IMG/VR virus record: IMGVR_UViG_3300002933_000022
Span: 1-42,357 of that record
Strand: one strand, 5' to 3'
Length of the DNA stretch: 42,357 nt
From: a virus
Part shown: piece after piece, positions 26,680 through 35,109 of the stretch
Layout of the letters: the number at the start of each line of letters is the position of its first letter
Numbering within the stretch: position 1 is the first letter of the stretch
Translations under genes and position numbers: made by a program
The notes under the pieces: model-generated
Told to the model about the DNA's origin: nothing
The model's database searches: none
The model's input: the letters and a program-made list of their open reading frames with translations, nothing else

Positions 26680-28714
26680 ATTGAGAAATAGAAAATGATT
26701 CTGGAATAGTATAATTGTCTGTCAAATAATTAGTTAATGAATATCTGCCAAACATTTGCATTCCGCTTGGATGAATTAAATCTTTAACATACTTTTCGTA
26801 AGTTTCCATCATACGCGATGCTACAATTTCATAAGAAAAATTCTGATAATAATAACTGTCTTGAATATTTATAGTGTCTGAAGTAAAGCTTTTATTATTT
26901 TTCCAATAACCAGAACCTTTACCACCACCATTAATAACAGTAACTCCGCTTACTACTACAGGATTTGACGCTGTACTCAAATAAATTGTTTCATCTGGAT
27001 TATATCCATATCCAGAATCAACAACTTCAACCGCTGTAACAATGCCATTTGCGGAACTAGCTTTAGTTGTTATTATGGCGTCATAACCATAATAACCGTT
27101 TTTACCATCATTTATTCTTAAATCATAAATGTCAGGTTCTAAAATACTTACCGTAGGATTACTCGAATATCCTACACCAGGATTTATGTTTTTTAAATAA
27201 GTAATCGTTCCTACTTCGAAATTTTTTATAGTTAACAAATCTGAAAGTTTAGTGTCTAAGTTTGATAATTTACCAAGAGCTGATGCATATGGAAATAACC
27301 AATCCGTAAGTCTCGTTTGAGAAGTTATTGTTGCTGTATAACTATAGTTATCTCCAAAATGCGTTCCAATAATATTAGCAGATGGAATAAAACTTCCATT
27401 GATTTGATTAATAATAGCAACAGAAGTATTACTAGTAACAATAAATCCATTTGCTACATTATGTACTTTATTCGATACTCTTTTAACTGAAATTAAAGCA
27501 GAAGAACTATTGCTTATTAATACTGCTCCGGAAACTAAATTTGCATTAAGCAAATTACTATCATTACCAGTTATGTAAATTGTATTACCATCAATTTTAT
27601 ATGCTACTAAATTACTGATACCAAGGTAAGTATTTGAAAACGATTCACCATTAGCAGCAGTAGAATATAATTGCTGAACATCTAAAGTACGTGTATTTGC
27701 AACACTGTTTATTTGTTCACCATTAATATATGGTCCACTTAAATTACTGATATTAAGCTGAACACCAGCAGCTGGATCTTCTATTGCAGTGTTTAAATAT
27801 GAAGATATTTTATCTGAAACGATTTCATATACTTGTTTGTCAGTTATACCACCAACTTGAAATGAAGCTCCTCCTCCATAACCACCCGTAACACTGACAA
27901 TTGCATTCACAGAAAACCCATGCCCGCCGTCAACAAGAGTAAATGCAACTTTACCATTTTCTACTTTAGTTGATGCAACACGGGCTATACCACCTTCGCC
28001 GCCTGCATTGATTTTTAACAAATCACCAACATTAAAATTACTGCCACCATTTGTTATGCTTATAGATGAAAGAGAACCAAAAATAATTGGCGCATTTTCA
28101 GCAGTTATTTCAGGAAAATCATCACAATAAATTTGTTCGTTGAAATTAAATGATCCTTCTATACCTGAAAGGATCAACACATTGATTGTTTTATTATTAA
28201 CGATTTTAATAAAAAAGTTTTCAACTGTTGCGAAACCATCTCTCTTAGAATAAATTTTTCTACCAATAAGTTTAGGTAGCAATACATTATCAGATACTTC
28301 AATATAATATGGCACATACCACAAAGCATCTGATGGTTTAAAAATGTAATCAGCTGGTATAAAAATTGAAATTTCTTCATTAAAAAACATACGAAATAAT
28401 AATTCATATGCTCTTTGTGAACCTTTTGATCTATAAAGCTCAAGAATGTGCTTGACTAATAGCTTCTTATCAGATATAATAGATTCTGGAAGTGATGAAA
28501 TATATTTGTTCTTAAAATACGTAATAAAAGTATTTGGTGTTGTATCTAAATTTCTAATTTCATAAATTGAACGAGATAGATTAATGAAGTTATTTTGTTG
28601 TTCTGCCCATTCATAATACGCTTTAACGAATGCAATAAAGTTCGGACCTTCAGTTTCATAAAAACTAGGAAACTGAGAAGCTATTAATGGTGAAATTATT
28701 TTTTCTACATTCAT
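26675..28714 (-). CDS. gp7 / tail-protein-I-like baseplate wedge protein (679 aa)
   Basis: Residues 1-115 look like the tail-protein-I-type wedge domain: FPSFYETEGPNFIAFVKAYY, then YFKNKYISSLPESIISDKK and KGSQRAYELLFRMFF. In T4 the gene between 6 and 8 is 7, whose core is thought to correspond to P2 gpI, so position supports a gp7 role. I cannot align the remainder to gp7. Residues 200-570 contain beta modules with Gly-x-Gly-Tyr loops (LKNINPGVGYSSNPTVSI, VEVVDSGYGYNPDETIYL) and a copy of the module seen in gp8 (LNISNLSGPYINGEQI). The C-terminus (YQNFSYEIVASRMMETYEKY, then KDLIHPSGMQMFGRY) is well conserved in related phages as I recall. The start overlaps gp6's stop by ATGA. Confidence 0.7.
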   Translation of the reverse strand: MNVEKIISPLIASQFPSFYETEGPNFIAFVKAYYEWAEQQNNFINLSRSIYEIRNLDTTPNTFITYFKNKYISSLPESIISDKKLLVKHILELYRSKGSQRAYELLFRMFFNEEISIFIPADYIFKPSDALWYVPYYIEVSDNVLLPKLIGRKIYSKRDGFATVENFFIKIVNNKTINVLILSGIEGSFNFNEQIYCDDFPEITAENAPIIFGSLSSISITNGGSNFNVGDLLKINAGGEGGIARVASTKVENGKVAFTLVDGGHGFSVNAIVSVTGGYGGGASFQVGGITDKQVYEIVSDKISSYLNTAIEDPAAGVQLNISNLSGPYINGEQINSVANTRTLDVQQLYSTAANGESFSNTYLGISNLVAYKIDGNTIYITGNDSNLLNANLVSGAVLISNSSSALISVKRVSNKVHNVANGFIVTSNTSVAIINQINGSFIPSANIIGTHFGDNYSYTATITSQTRLTDWLFPYASALGKLSNLDTKLSDLLTIKNFEVGTITYLKNINPGVGYSSNPTVSILEPDIYDLRINDGKNGYYGYDAIITTKASSANGIVTAVEVVDSGYGYNPDETIYLSTASNPVVVSGVTVINGGGKGSGYWKNNKSFTSDTINIQDSYYYQNFSYEIVASRMMETYEKYVKDLIHPSGMQMFGRYSLTNYLTDNYTIPESFSISQS

Positions 28715-30537
28715 GATGATACTACTGAAATGTTAATATTATCTAAATCGAATTCAATAAGATCGTTTTTAGTAGCGTAAATATCTTCTAGTTTAGGAGT
28801 CGCTGTGCAAACTATACCAGGACTGCCAAGAAAATCTAATACAGTTATTGATTTAATCGATATAATTCCATTATTATAATCAATAGTGCCAACAACAGTA
28901 TAATTTTGACTGTTAGTAGAAGTAATTTGTTTTAAATAAACTACTTGATTTGTATTAATAATATCAAAATTTGATTGTGAACCAGTACGAACAAAAGTAT
29001 TGTTGTTCGGATTATAATCAGTAATTACGTATGTATTTCCATCAGAAAGTAAAAATTGACTACTTACAACAGTACCAGGTACTAATTGATTATTAAAAGA
29101 AAAAGATACTGGAAAATTTTTATTTAATGTTGGATTAGCTATTTTTTTAATCAAATTAGATAATTGAATACTTTCGATACTAGGATCAACGTTGTTCAAA
29201 ACAGATACAAATTTAGAATATCTAAACACCATATTAAAATTTTGTAATACTGAAGAATTATATGATGAAACAGAAGTTAGTATCAAACTTTTAATATCCG
29301 CAGGCGACATATTAGTTTGGTTGAAATTTACAGTTGCAGTTAATGTAGGAACAATGTAAAGAAAATCAGGATCAACAATTACTGGTGTTATTGCAATTGA
29401 ATTTTTATTAGATATGTAATTGATAATATCTGTTTTTAAAATATTAGTTATTGTGGCTCCAGAACGACTAACAGTAGAAATAAACACTTTACCGTATTCA
29501 ACAGACCCATAAAGAGTTTCCCCACCATATACATTGACTGCTTTTACTTCTGGAAAATTTTCATAAATTATATTAGCATAATCGCTCGTAGTAATAGCTC
29601 TATCTTGTGTTTGATAATGTTTTGGTGCTCTATATCGAATTGATTCAATAGTTTCAGCATTATCTCCATCTGTAGATGGTGAAATAGTAGAAACTGTAAC
29701 ACCAGCACTTACGCTATTATATGCCCCAATATCTTTATCAATATTAAATTGGGTAATACCATTACTAGTAATACCATTAGTAATACGATATGTTACTAAT
29801 AAAGTAGCATTGTTTTGTGGCATATAACCAAATACACCATCTCCAAATACTATTTCATACGAGCCATCAAGTGTTGCTTGAATAAAATAAATCGTAGAAT
29901 TGTTAGTTAAACCATATAAATTTGTAGCCTGAGAATAATCATTTACATTTAAACCATTATTTTCTGCAACGGTTACTGCAATACTAGTAGTATCTACATT
30001 TTTATTTGAAAGAATAAATTTTTGATTTTCGATACTGTTATCAATAATAAATGTTTCATTGATGTATGTACCTTCATAAATTGCTAAATTGCTAATAGAA
30101 AATGAAGAAGAAGTAGAAGTTAAAATATGATTTTCTGCAGTGGTGTATATAAAATTGCCGTTTGCATTAGAACCACTAAATGTTGTTCCTTTAGGAATTT
30201 CTATTGTATTAGTTGAACCTGATAAAATATTAATTGTTAAATTAATAAGAGCTTTTGCAGATAATGCACTTCTAGGAATATAATTTAATTCTTTTGCATG
30301 TGAAATAACAGAACTTAATGATTGAGCGGAATCAAGAAATCCTTCTGATACTGCCATATTAAGATAAAATGCATTTAAATAAGAATTGTATGAAAGAATA
30401 TCCAACAGAACGTTGATGTTTGAACCTTCGAAATCATAATCTCTAAATACGCTTTGAGATTGCAAATATGTTTTAAAATTAGATTTTAAAGAATCAAAAT
30501 CCAATGAAACAAGGCTTAATGAACTATTTGCTGCCAT
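28711..30537 (-). CDS. 6: Baseplate wedge protein gp6, J-like (608 aa)
   Basis: Baseplate J/gp6 family, which dimerises with gp7 and gp25 to form the ring around the hub. The N-terminus (FDSLKSNFKTYLQSQSVFRD, NINVLLDILSYNSYLNAFYL) is typical of gp6. Near residue 225 is the J-type segment YEIVFGDGVFGYMPQNN and near 299 RAPKHYQTQDRAITTSDYAN with ENFPEVKAVNVYGGE, hallmarks of the family. Its length is close to T4 gp6 (about 660 aa), so unlike gp8 and gp53 it has not been enlarged. The ATG overlaps the gp25 stop (TAATG) and the order gp25-gp6-gp7-like-gp8 is consistent with a wedge operon. Confidence 0.92.
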   Translation of the reverse strand: MAANSSLSLVSLDFDSLKSNFKTYLQSQSVFRDYDFEGSNINVLLDILSYNSYLNAFYLNMAVSEGFLDSAQSLSSVISHAKELNYIPRSALSAKALINLTINILSGSTNTIEIPKGTTFSGSNANGNFIYTTAENHILTSTSSSFSISNLAIYEGTYINETFIIDNSIENQKFILSNKNVDTTSIAVTVAENNGLNVNDYSQATNLYGLTNNSTIYFIQATLDGSYEIVFGDGVFGYMPQNNATLLVTYRITNGITSNGITQFNIDKDIGAYNSVSAGVTVSTISPSTDGDNAETIESIRYRAPKHYQTQDRAITTSDYANIIYENFPEVKAVNVYGGETLYGSVEYGKVFISTVSRSGATITNILKTDIINYISNKNSIAITPVIVDPDFLYIVPTLTATVNFNQTNMSPADIKSLILTSVSSYNSSVLQNFNMVFRYSKFVSVLNNVDPSIESIQLSNLIKKIANPTLNKNFPVSFSFNNQLVPGTVVSSQFLLSDGNTYVITDYNPNNNTFVRTGSQSNFDIINTNQVVYLKQITSTNSQNYTVVGTIDYNNGIISIKSITVLDFLGSPGIVCTATPKLEDIYATKNDLIEFDLDNINISVVSS

Positions 30538-30959
30538 TATCTTACTCTTTTGAGGATTACGGTCATTTGTATTGGTATATTACTATTTATTAAAGAAAAA
30601 ATAATATTTACATCAAATGATGATTGATCTGGATTTGGATACACATTAACACTGAGTAATACTGCTCTTAATTCATTTTGTGTTATAGTACTTTTAACAA
30701 ATGAAGTAATATTTTCAGATGTTACAATGTCATTTGGTTCGAACAAAGCATATAAAATATTTGAACCAATTGTTGGTTGAAATAATCTTTCACCAATATT
30801 AGTTAATAATAAATTTCTAATAGATTGTTTAACAGAATTTTCATTTACTGCTTTTGCCAAACTGTTATTTACAGGGTGACTATCAAAGTTATCTAAAAAA
30901 TCAGTAAAATATTCTTGTTTGACAACTGAAGTAAATTTATCTGCTCTTGTTGATGCCAT
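30537..30959 (-). CDS. 25: Baseplate wedge protein gp25 (140 aa)
   Basis: The gp25/lysozyme-like wedge fold, a sheath-initiating baseplate component conserved across contractile tails. Visible features are the SVKQSIRNLLLTNIGERLFQ segment, then PTIGSNILYALFEPND and the ending IPIQMTVILKR. I place the start at the ATG at 30959 (MASTRADKF), one base after the stop of the PAAR gene; a start 5 codons earlier would overlap that gene for no gain. The length is close to T4 gp25 (132 aa). It contributes the wedge core with gp6 and the gp7-like protein. Confidence 0.92.
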   Translation of the reverse strand: MASTRADKFTSVVKQEYFTDFLDNFDSHPVNNSLAKAVNENSVKQSIRNLLLTNIGERLFQPTIGSNILYALFEPNDIVTSENITSFVKSTITQNELRAVLLSVNVYPNPDQSSFDVNIIFSLINSNIPIQMTVILKRVR

Positions 30960-30960
30960 T

Positions 30961-31254
30961 TTATCCGCCTGCAAATACGTTTGATGAACCAGCTGCTACG
31001 GAAGTACAACCTGAAATACCATCACCAACTCTACCAGCTCCTTTGCCATTAATGAATACTGATGTTGAACCAGTAGCAATACCAGCTGCATGCGAAGGAC
31101 AAAATCTACCACCTGGCAATAAATGAACAGTATTATTGTCACCTTGACGACTCCAAGGTATACCATTAACATATACATTTGGCGAACCTTGTGCTCGTGT
31201 CATTCCTGAGCAGTGAGCTACGTCAGCGTCTCCGATTCTTGTTACTGCTGGCAT
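30961..31254 (-). CDS. PAAR-motif spike tip protein (97 aa)
   Basis: A PAAR protein, the sharpened cap of the central needle (T4 gp5.4). It opens MPAVTRIGDADVAHCSGMTR and has the GSPNVYVNGIPWSRQGD and GSTSVFINGKGAGRVGD repeats that define the fold. Candidate metal ligands are His14, Cys52, His55 and Cys83, the usual mix of His and Cys binding one iron or zinc at the tip. It is separated from the needle protein by a 65-aa gene and directly precedes gp25. Size and motif spacing are standard. Confidence 0.95.
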   Translation of the reverse strand: MPAVTRIGDADVAHCSGMTRAQGSPNVYVNGIPWSRQGDNNTVHLLPGGRFCPSHAAGIATGSTSVFINGKGAGRVGDGISGCTSVAAGSSNVFAGG

Positions 31255-31451
31255 TATTTCTTTTCCCTTTTCATAAGCTCTTTTAGCTTATCATTCCACT
31301 GATCGATAATGTCATGTTCATCGCCAGTATGCGGACCTTCAGGAATCTCAGGTAGAAATTGTATAACATTATCAAAAGATTCGGGTATATCTTCATATTT
31401 AGTATATGTTTTAAGAACACCATCTTGTAATATAGTAAATTTATGATTCAT
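31254..31451 (-). CDS. Small acidic protein between needle and PAAR genes (65 aa)
   Basis: MNHKFTILQDGVLKTYTKYE, then DIPESFDNVIQFLPEIPEGP and a charged C-terminal helix (IIDQWNDKLKELMKREKK). I do not recognise a family. It is translationally coupled on both sides: ATGA overlap with the needle gene upstream and TAATG with the PAAR gene downstream. That tight embedding implies it is made in step with the needle and tip, so a role in loading the PAAR cap or folding the needle is a reasonable inference. It could instead be a minor virion part. Confidence 0.7.
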   Translation of the reverse strand: MNHKFTILQDGVLKTYTKYEDIPESFDNVIQFLPEIPEGPHTGDEHDIIDQWNDKLKELMKREKK

Positions 31452-32149
31452 GGATTAATATCCACTCTTGGGCTTACGATAGTAATATTAGAAGCAGTGA
31501 TCGTAATTGTAGATCCGCCAACCTTTAATGTTATTTTACTATCACTTTCAATCAATATATCGCTTGACGCTTTTAATCTTGCTTTGCCATCATCAAGTTG
31601 CATATCATAATTACCAGCTGATATATGTACTCCATATTCGCCATTAATCATGTCAATTTTATGACCGGTAACCTGCTGCACTAAATCACCAGTATAATTA
31701 TGATTAACAGAACCAGTATGATCAGTAATTAAATTTCCTTCGGTAATATGAAACCCATCGCCATCAGAATGATTAATTTGAGAATCTTTTGATGATGCAA
31801 TTTTAGTCCCACCACCAGCTTCATATTTGTTTCCAGCTGTTTCTGAATGATGCCCGCCAGCAGTAGCATCACGTTTAGTACCACTAGTTTTTTCGTCTTT
31901 GTGACCATCAGTAGTTGATGAATGACCATCAGCATTATATTTGTGCTGTTTACCGACGGTAACATTTACCTCAGCGCCGTCGGGACCATGACCAGTATAA
32001 TTGCCAGTTGGTAACACATGGAATAATGATTCGTTGCCAGGATCTAAACTTTTTAATATCTGCTGAGCATGATCTTGGAAAACATGAAGATTAGGATAAG
32101 TTCCAAGGAAAGGAATTTTAGGATGGGCGTTATTTGGATCGTATGACAT
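31448..32149 (-). CDS. Central needle protein, gp5 C-terminal-like beta-helix (233 aa)
   Basis: This corresponds to the C-terminal part of T4 gp5 as a separate gene. Residues 1-50 (KIPFLGTYPNLHVFQDHAQ) may dock on the hub. Residues 65-120 are His/Gly/Asp/Lys-rich (ADGHSSTTDGHKDEK, then GGHHSETAGNKYEAGGG). From about 120 to the end are short alternating repeats such as GDLVQQVTGHKIDMINGEYG and the terminal KITLKVGGSTITITASNITI, ending SPRVDINP. This is the pattern of the triple-stranded beta-helix of gp5/VgrG needles. It lies 3 nt after the OB-domain gene, with AGGAT about 6 nt before its ATG. Together with the next genes it makes the cell-puncturing tip. Confidence 0.85.
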   Translation of the reverse strand: MSYDPNNAHPKIPFLGTYPNLHVFQDHAQQILKSLDPGNESLFHVLPTGNYTGHGPDGAEVNVTVGKQHKYNADGHSSTTDGHKDEKTSGTKRDATAGGHHSETAGNKYEAGGGTKIASSKDSQINHSDGDGFHITEGNLITDHTGSVNHNYTGDLVQQVTGHKIDMINGEYGVHISAGNYDMQLDDGKARLKASSDILIESDSKITLKVGGSTITITASNITIVSPRVDINP

Positions 32150-32152
32150 AAA

Positions 32153-33871
32153 TTATCCTGCAAATGTTGGTAAGAATGTTTCACCAGTCGTTCCAATAAA
32201 ATTACCAGTAGCTGGGTTTACAGAATTTTGTGATATAGGTGCAGCAGATGTTGTGGAAGCTACGGAATTAGATAATATTTCTCCGCTAGCTCCAGAAAAT
32301 CCTGGCTCATTCGCTGCTGCTGCAGCCTCTTGTGCTGCCTGATTATCATTATATGCTTTAATTTGGGCGTCCTGTTGTTCTGCTGGTTCGGCATCAACTG
32401 TTTTTTTCATTTCTTGTTTTTTAAGAGCAAGCAACGATTGATTCTTAGTAAAATCATTCATAGCAGGTCCAACTTTACCTGGATCTAAAACAGACTTTGG
32501 TAAATGATTATTTAAAAGACCATTTATACCTTTTGATAAATTCGGTATAAGTTTACTGGCAAGAGAAGTAATACTTTGAAGATTAACGCCTTTACCGAGA
32601 ACTTTGGTAAGAGCTTCAGCTGACAGAATACTAGTATGGCCAGTTAACAAAGAAGATATTTTACTAATTTCGCTAGTAGATATAACTCCACCTGATAAAT
32701 TAGAAATTATTGGTCCCATTGTTGAAATTAATGTAGAAGCCGAATTACCTTGAATGTGCGCCTGTGCTGTTGGATAATGAGGTTCTGTACCACGTAATGT
32801 ATACACAATATTATTTGTTGTTGGATCTTTCCACTGAATATAACCAGGATATGGTTCTGCATTAAGAGCAAAATATTGCTGAATAAAATTAGATGCAACA
32901 TTAATTACAATTAAATTTGCAGAAGGAGAACCTATTGCAGGATTAAGTGTTGGAACAGTAGTGCTTATTCCACTGTAATTATAACTACCACCAGAAGCTG
33001 TTGCTGACTTCATTACAGAAGAAAGAGCTGAACGCATCGCATTTTGAACAATAGGTGGAAGTTGACCACTATTTAAAACACTTGTTAATGGTCCAAGAAT
33101 ATTGTTAAGACCGAAATTTTTAGCTAGTCCACCAATAGCTCCTTGAATACCACCACTTAATAATTTGGTAATTCCATTAGGGCTAGTCATACTCATAATT
33201 TTTTGAACTTGTGAAAACCCATCAACAGCTCCAGGTAATACACGACTTTTCTGATCAGGATCAACATTTTTTACAATATCAAGAACATCAGAAGTATCAG
33301 CTTTATCAGCTGATGCTGTAGTTGGTTTTTTTGGCTCTTTTAATTTAGCATCAACTGCGAACTTATTATCAACTCCAGTTGAAGGTGTATACGTAGCAAT
33401 AGTTTTATATCCATCACCATTGTTAATTTGATTAATATCGATTTTACTGCCATACAAATTACTAAATGGATAATTAGGAGTTGGGTCAGAATAATTTTGT
33501 GCAGCTCCAGGAATACTGCCTGTTTTAATATCTATTTCTGGTATACCATCAGTAGTATTACCGCCATCTTTAGGATCTCCTGCTTTACCAAGAGTTCCTG
33601 TTATGATAGGAAGCTGTTGATCAGAATCAAACCAATGACCATAAACTTTTGAACCTTTAACTAATCCTAATGGCGTTTGACCAATTTTACCATATGCAGC
33701 AGATGTAATAGGTTGGTGTGGAATAGCCCAATGAAGATCTTCGTCTTTGATATTTTCTGTATCATCTTGTCTGCCAATAATACGAATTTGTACACGACCT
33801 GATTGATCAGGATCTTTTAAATTTACTACTTCAGCAATCCAATTATTTTGACCAAAATCTCTTTCTGTCAT
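32153..33871 (-). CDS. 5: gp5-like baseplate hub protein without lysozyme domain (572 aa)
   Basis: Residues 1-100 are the gp5 OB-fold: NNWIAEVVNLKDPDQSGRVQ, DEDLHWAIPHQPITSAAYG, and GHWFDSDQQLPIITGTLG. The OB domain sits under the gp27 ring. T4 gp5 then has a lysozyme domain and a C-terminal beta-helix; here I see neither. Instead there are about 450 residues including SPNGITKLLSGGIQGAIGG, a WKDPTTNNIVYTLRGTEPHY segment near residue 350, and an Ala/Gln-rich stretch (DAEPAEQQDAQIKAYNDNQ). No Glu-x8-Asp-x5-Thr lysozyme triad context is present. The needle is the next gene. It is coupled to gp27 by TAATG. Confidence 0.85.
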   Translation of the reverse strand: MTERDFGQNNWIAEVVNLKDPDQSGRVQIRIIGRQDDTENIKDEDLHWAIPHQPITSAAYGKIGQTPLGLVKGSKVYGHWFDSDQQLPIITGTLGKAGDPKDGGNTTDGIPEIDIKTGSIPGAAQNYSDPTPNYPFSNLYGSKIDINQINNGDGYKTIATYTPSTGVDNKFAVDAKLKEPKKPTTASADKADTSDVLDIVKNVDPDQKSRVLPGAVDGFSQVQKIMSMTSPNGITKLLSGGIQGAIGGLAKNFGLNNILGPLTSVLNSGQLPPIVQNAMRSALSSVMKSATASGGSYNYSGISTTVPTLNPAIGSPSANLIVINVASNFIQQYFALNAEPYPGYIQWKDPTTNNIVYTLRGTEPHYPTAQAHIQGNSASTLISTMGPIISNLSGGVISTSEISKISSLLTGHTSILSAEALTKVLGKGVNLQSITSLASKLIPNLSKGINGLLNNHLPKSVLDPGKVGPAMNDFTKNQSLLALKKQEMKKTVDAEPAEQQDAQIKAYNDNQAAQEAAAAANEPGFSGASGEILSNSVASTTSAAPISQNSVNPATGNFIGTTGETFLPTFAG

Positions 33872-35106
33872 TATACGCCTTCCTCAAGATTACCTTTTAA
33901 TAATTCCATAACGCATGTATATCTTGGACGTTCTCCTGCTCCACCTATTTCATGATGAATTCTAGACACAAGAAACTTACCTGATAGCAATGGATCTGTA
34001 TCGCTATTGTTTGTTGTACTTAATTTATTTGGAATAGCAGCATTTACCATATCACCTGCTTTTAAATTAGCATCGCCATATACTCTAATTTTCATAGCAT
34101 TTTGCATTAATGCAGATAAGAAAGATTGCTGATCAGCTGTTTGTTCTGGTATATTAGTTACTGGTCTTTGTGAAGTATCAACAGGTATCATAGCCTGTGG
34201 TGGGATTTTAGCACCATCAAAATATTTCGATTTAAAAGTAGAAGAGTCATAAGAACCATTACCGCCAGTAGTATATTGTGTGGAATCCGTTGTTATATCT
34301 TTAGTTTTATATGTATGTGTTCTAATATCAAATGTTGTTACTCTTCTTTTACCACCAGTTTCAATACGATCAGTGGCAGAAAATTGTTTTGGAACTTCAT
34401 ATGATATGATATTATTATCTGTTTTATTCATGATGCTGCTATTAATAGCATCAGACTGCTGGAAACTTTTTACAATATCGCCTTTAAATAATTTTTCAAT
34501 TGTAGTAAATTTAAATGTTTGATTGCCACCAGATCTTGTTTCAAAGAAAAGAAATGCAGATGATTTATTTTCGCTCGAAATACCACGACGACGAACAACA
34601 TCAGCAGCTTTAAATGGATTATGATGACCGATAATAATTTTCTGTTTACCTTTGGTTTCTTCAACATCCAGAGGTTTTTGACTTTTCATATAATTTTGGT
34701 GGATATCTTTTACCATGTCAGAAATAGTAGAATTGTAACTTTTTTGAATATAATTTGTTTTAGCATGAAGAGCTTCTTCTGATACTACTTTCAGTGTATA
34801 CATTTTAGATTTTTGAGAACCTGTAGATTTTAGATCGTCTAGTGCATGAAGAGCAAAAGTATAATTAGCTGATTCACCACCAGGAGCTTTAAATGACATT
34901 TGTACTGTTTCATCACCAGTCAATTTAAGTTGACCTAACTGATCGTCAGTATCAAGGACAACTATATCACCAACGATACCAGGAGTAAAAATACTCTCAT
35001 ATATAGAAGAAGATACGAATGATGCTGCAAGATCTAGTGTGCCTCTTGATGAGGTCACTGTTAATGTATCAATTATTATATCGCCGGGATTATAACCATC
35101 AGCCAT
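33871..35106 (-). CDS. 27: gp27-like baseplate hub protein (411 aa)
   Basis: Sits immediately before the gp5-like gene and has a length close to T4 gp27 (391 aa), whose trimer forms the hub ring carrying gp5. Visible segments include YESIFTPGIVGDIVVLDTDD in the N-terminal region, SKMYTLKVVSEEALHAKTN, SSAFLFFETRSGGNQTFKF near the middle, and the C-terminal KAGDMVNAAIPNK, then LLSGKFLVSRIHHEIGG. That close parallels the end of gp27-type hubs, where a 'G..v.......pl..g.fyV..v.H.i' strand pair closes the torus. The call rests on this pattern plus order. Start ATG is 3 nt after gp53's stop. Confidence 0.82.
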   Translation of the reverse strand: MADGYNPGDIIIDTLTVTSSRGTLDLAASFVSSSIYESIFTPGIVGDIVVLDTDDQLGQLKLTGDETVQMSFKAPGGESANYTFALHALDDLKSTGSQKSKMYTLKVVSEEALHAKTNYIQKSYNSTISDMVKDIHQNYMKSQKPLDVEETKGKQKIIIGHHNPFKAADVVRRRGISSENKSSAFLFFETRSGGNQTFKFTTIEKLFKGDIVKSFQQSDAINSSIMNKTDNNIISYEVPKQFSATDRIETGGKRRVTTFDIRTHTYKTKDITTDSTQYTTGGNGSYDSSTFKSKYFDGAKIPPQAMIPVDTSQRPVTNIPEQTADQQSFLSALMQNAMKIRVYGDANLKAGDMVNAAIPNKLSTTNNSDTDPLLSGKFLVSRIHHEIGGAGERPRYTCVMELLKGNLEEGV

Positions 35107-35109
35107 GTT

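Noticed and set aside
30584-30591. AATAAATA on minus strand inside gp25, about 47 nt before gp6
   Set aside because: One mismatch, farther from the ATG than the others, and the codons are ordinary gp25 sequence.
30960-30974. Longer gp25 start (MQADK...) at 30974
   Set aside because: It would overlap the PAAR coding end; the ATG one base after the PAAR stop gives the family-length protein.
32153-33871. Lysozyme domain in gp5-like protein
   Set aside because: Looked for the T4-lysozyme pattern between OB domain and C-terminus and found none; the region is Ser/Leu/Gly and Ala/Gln rich.
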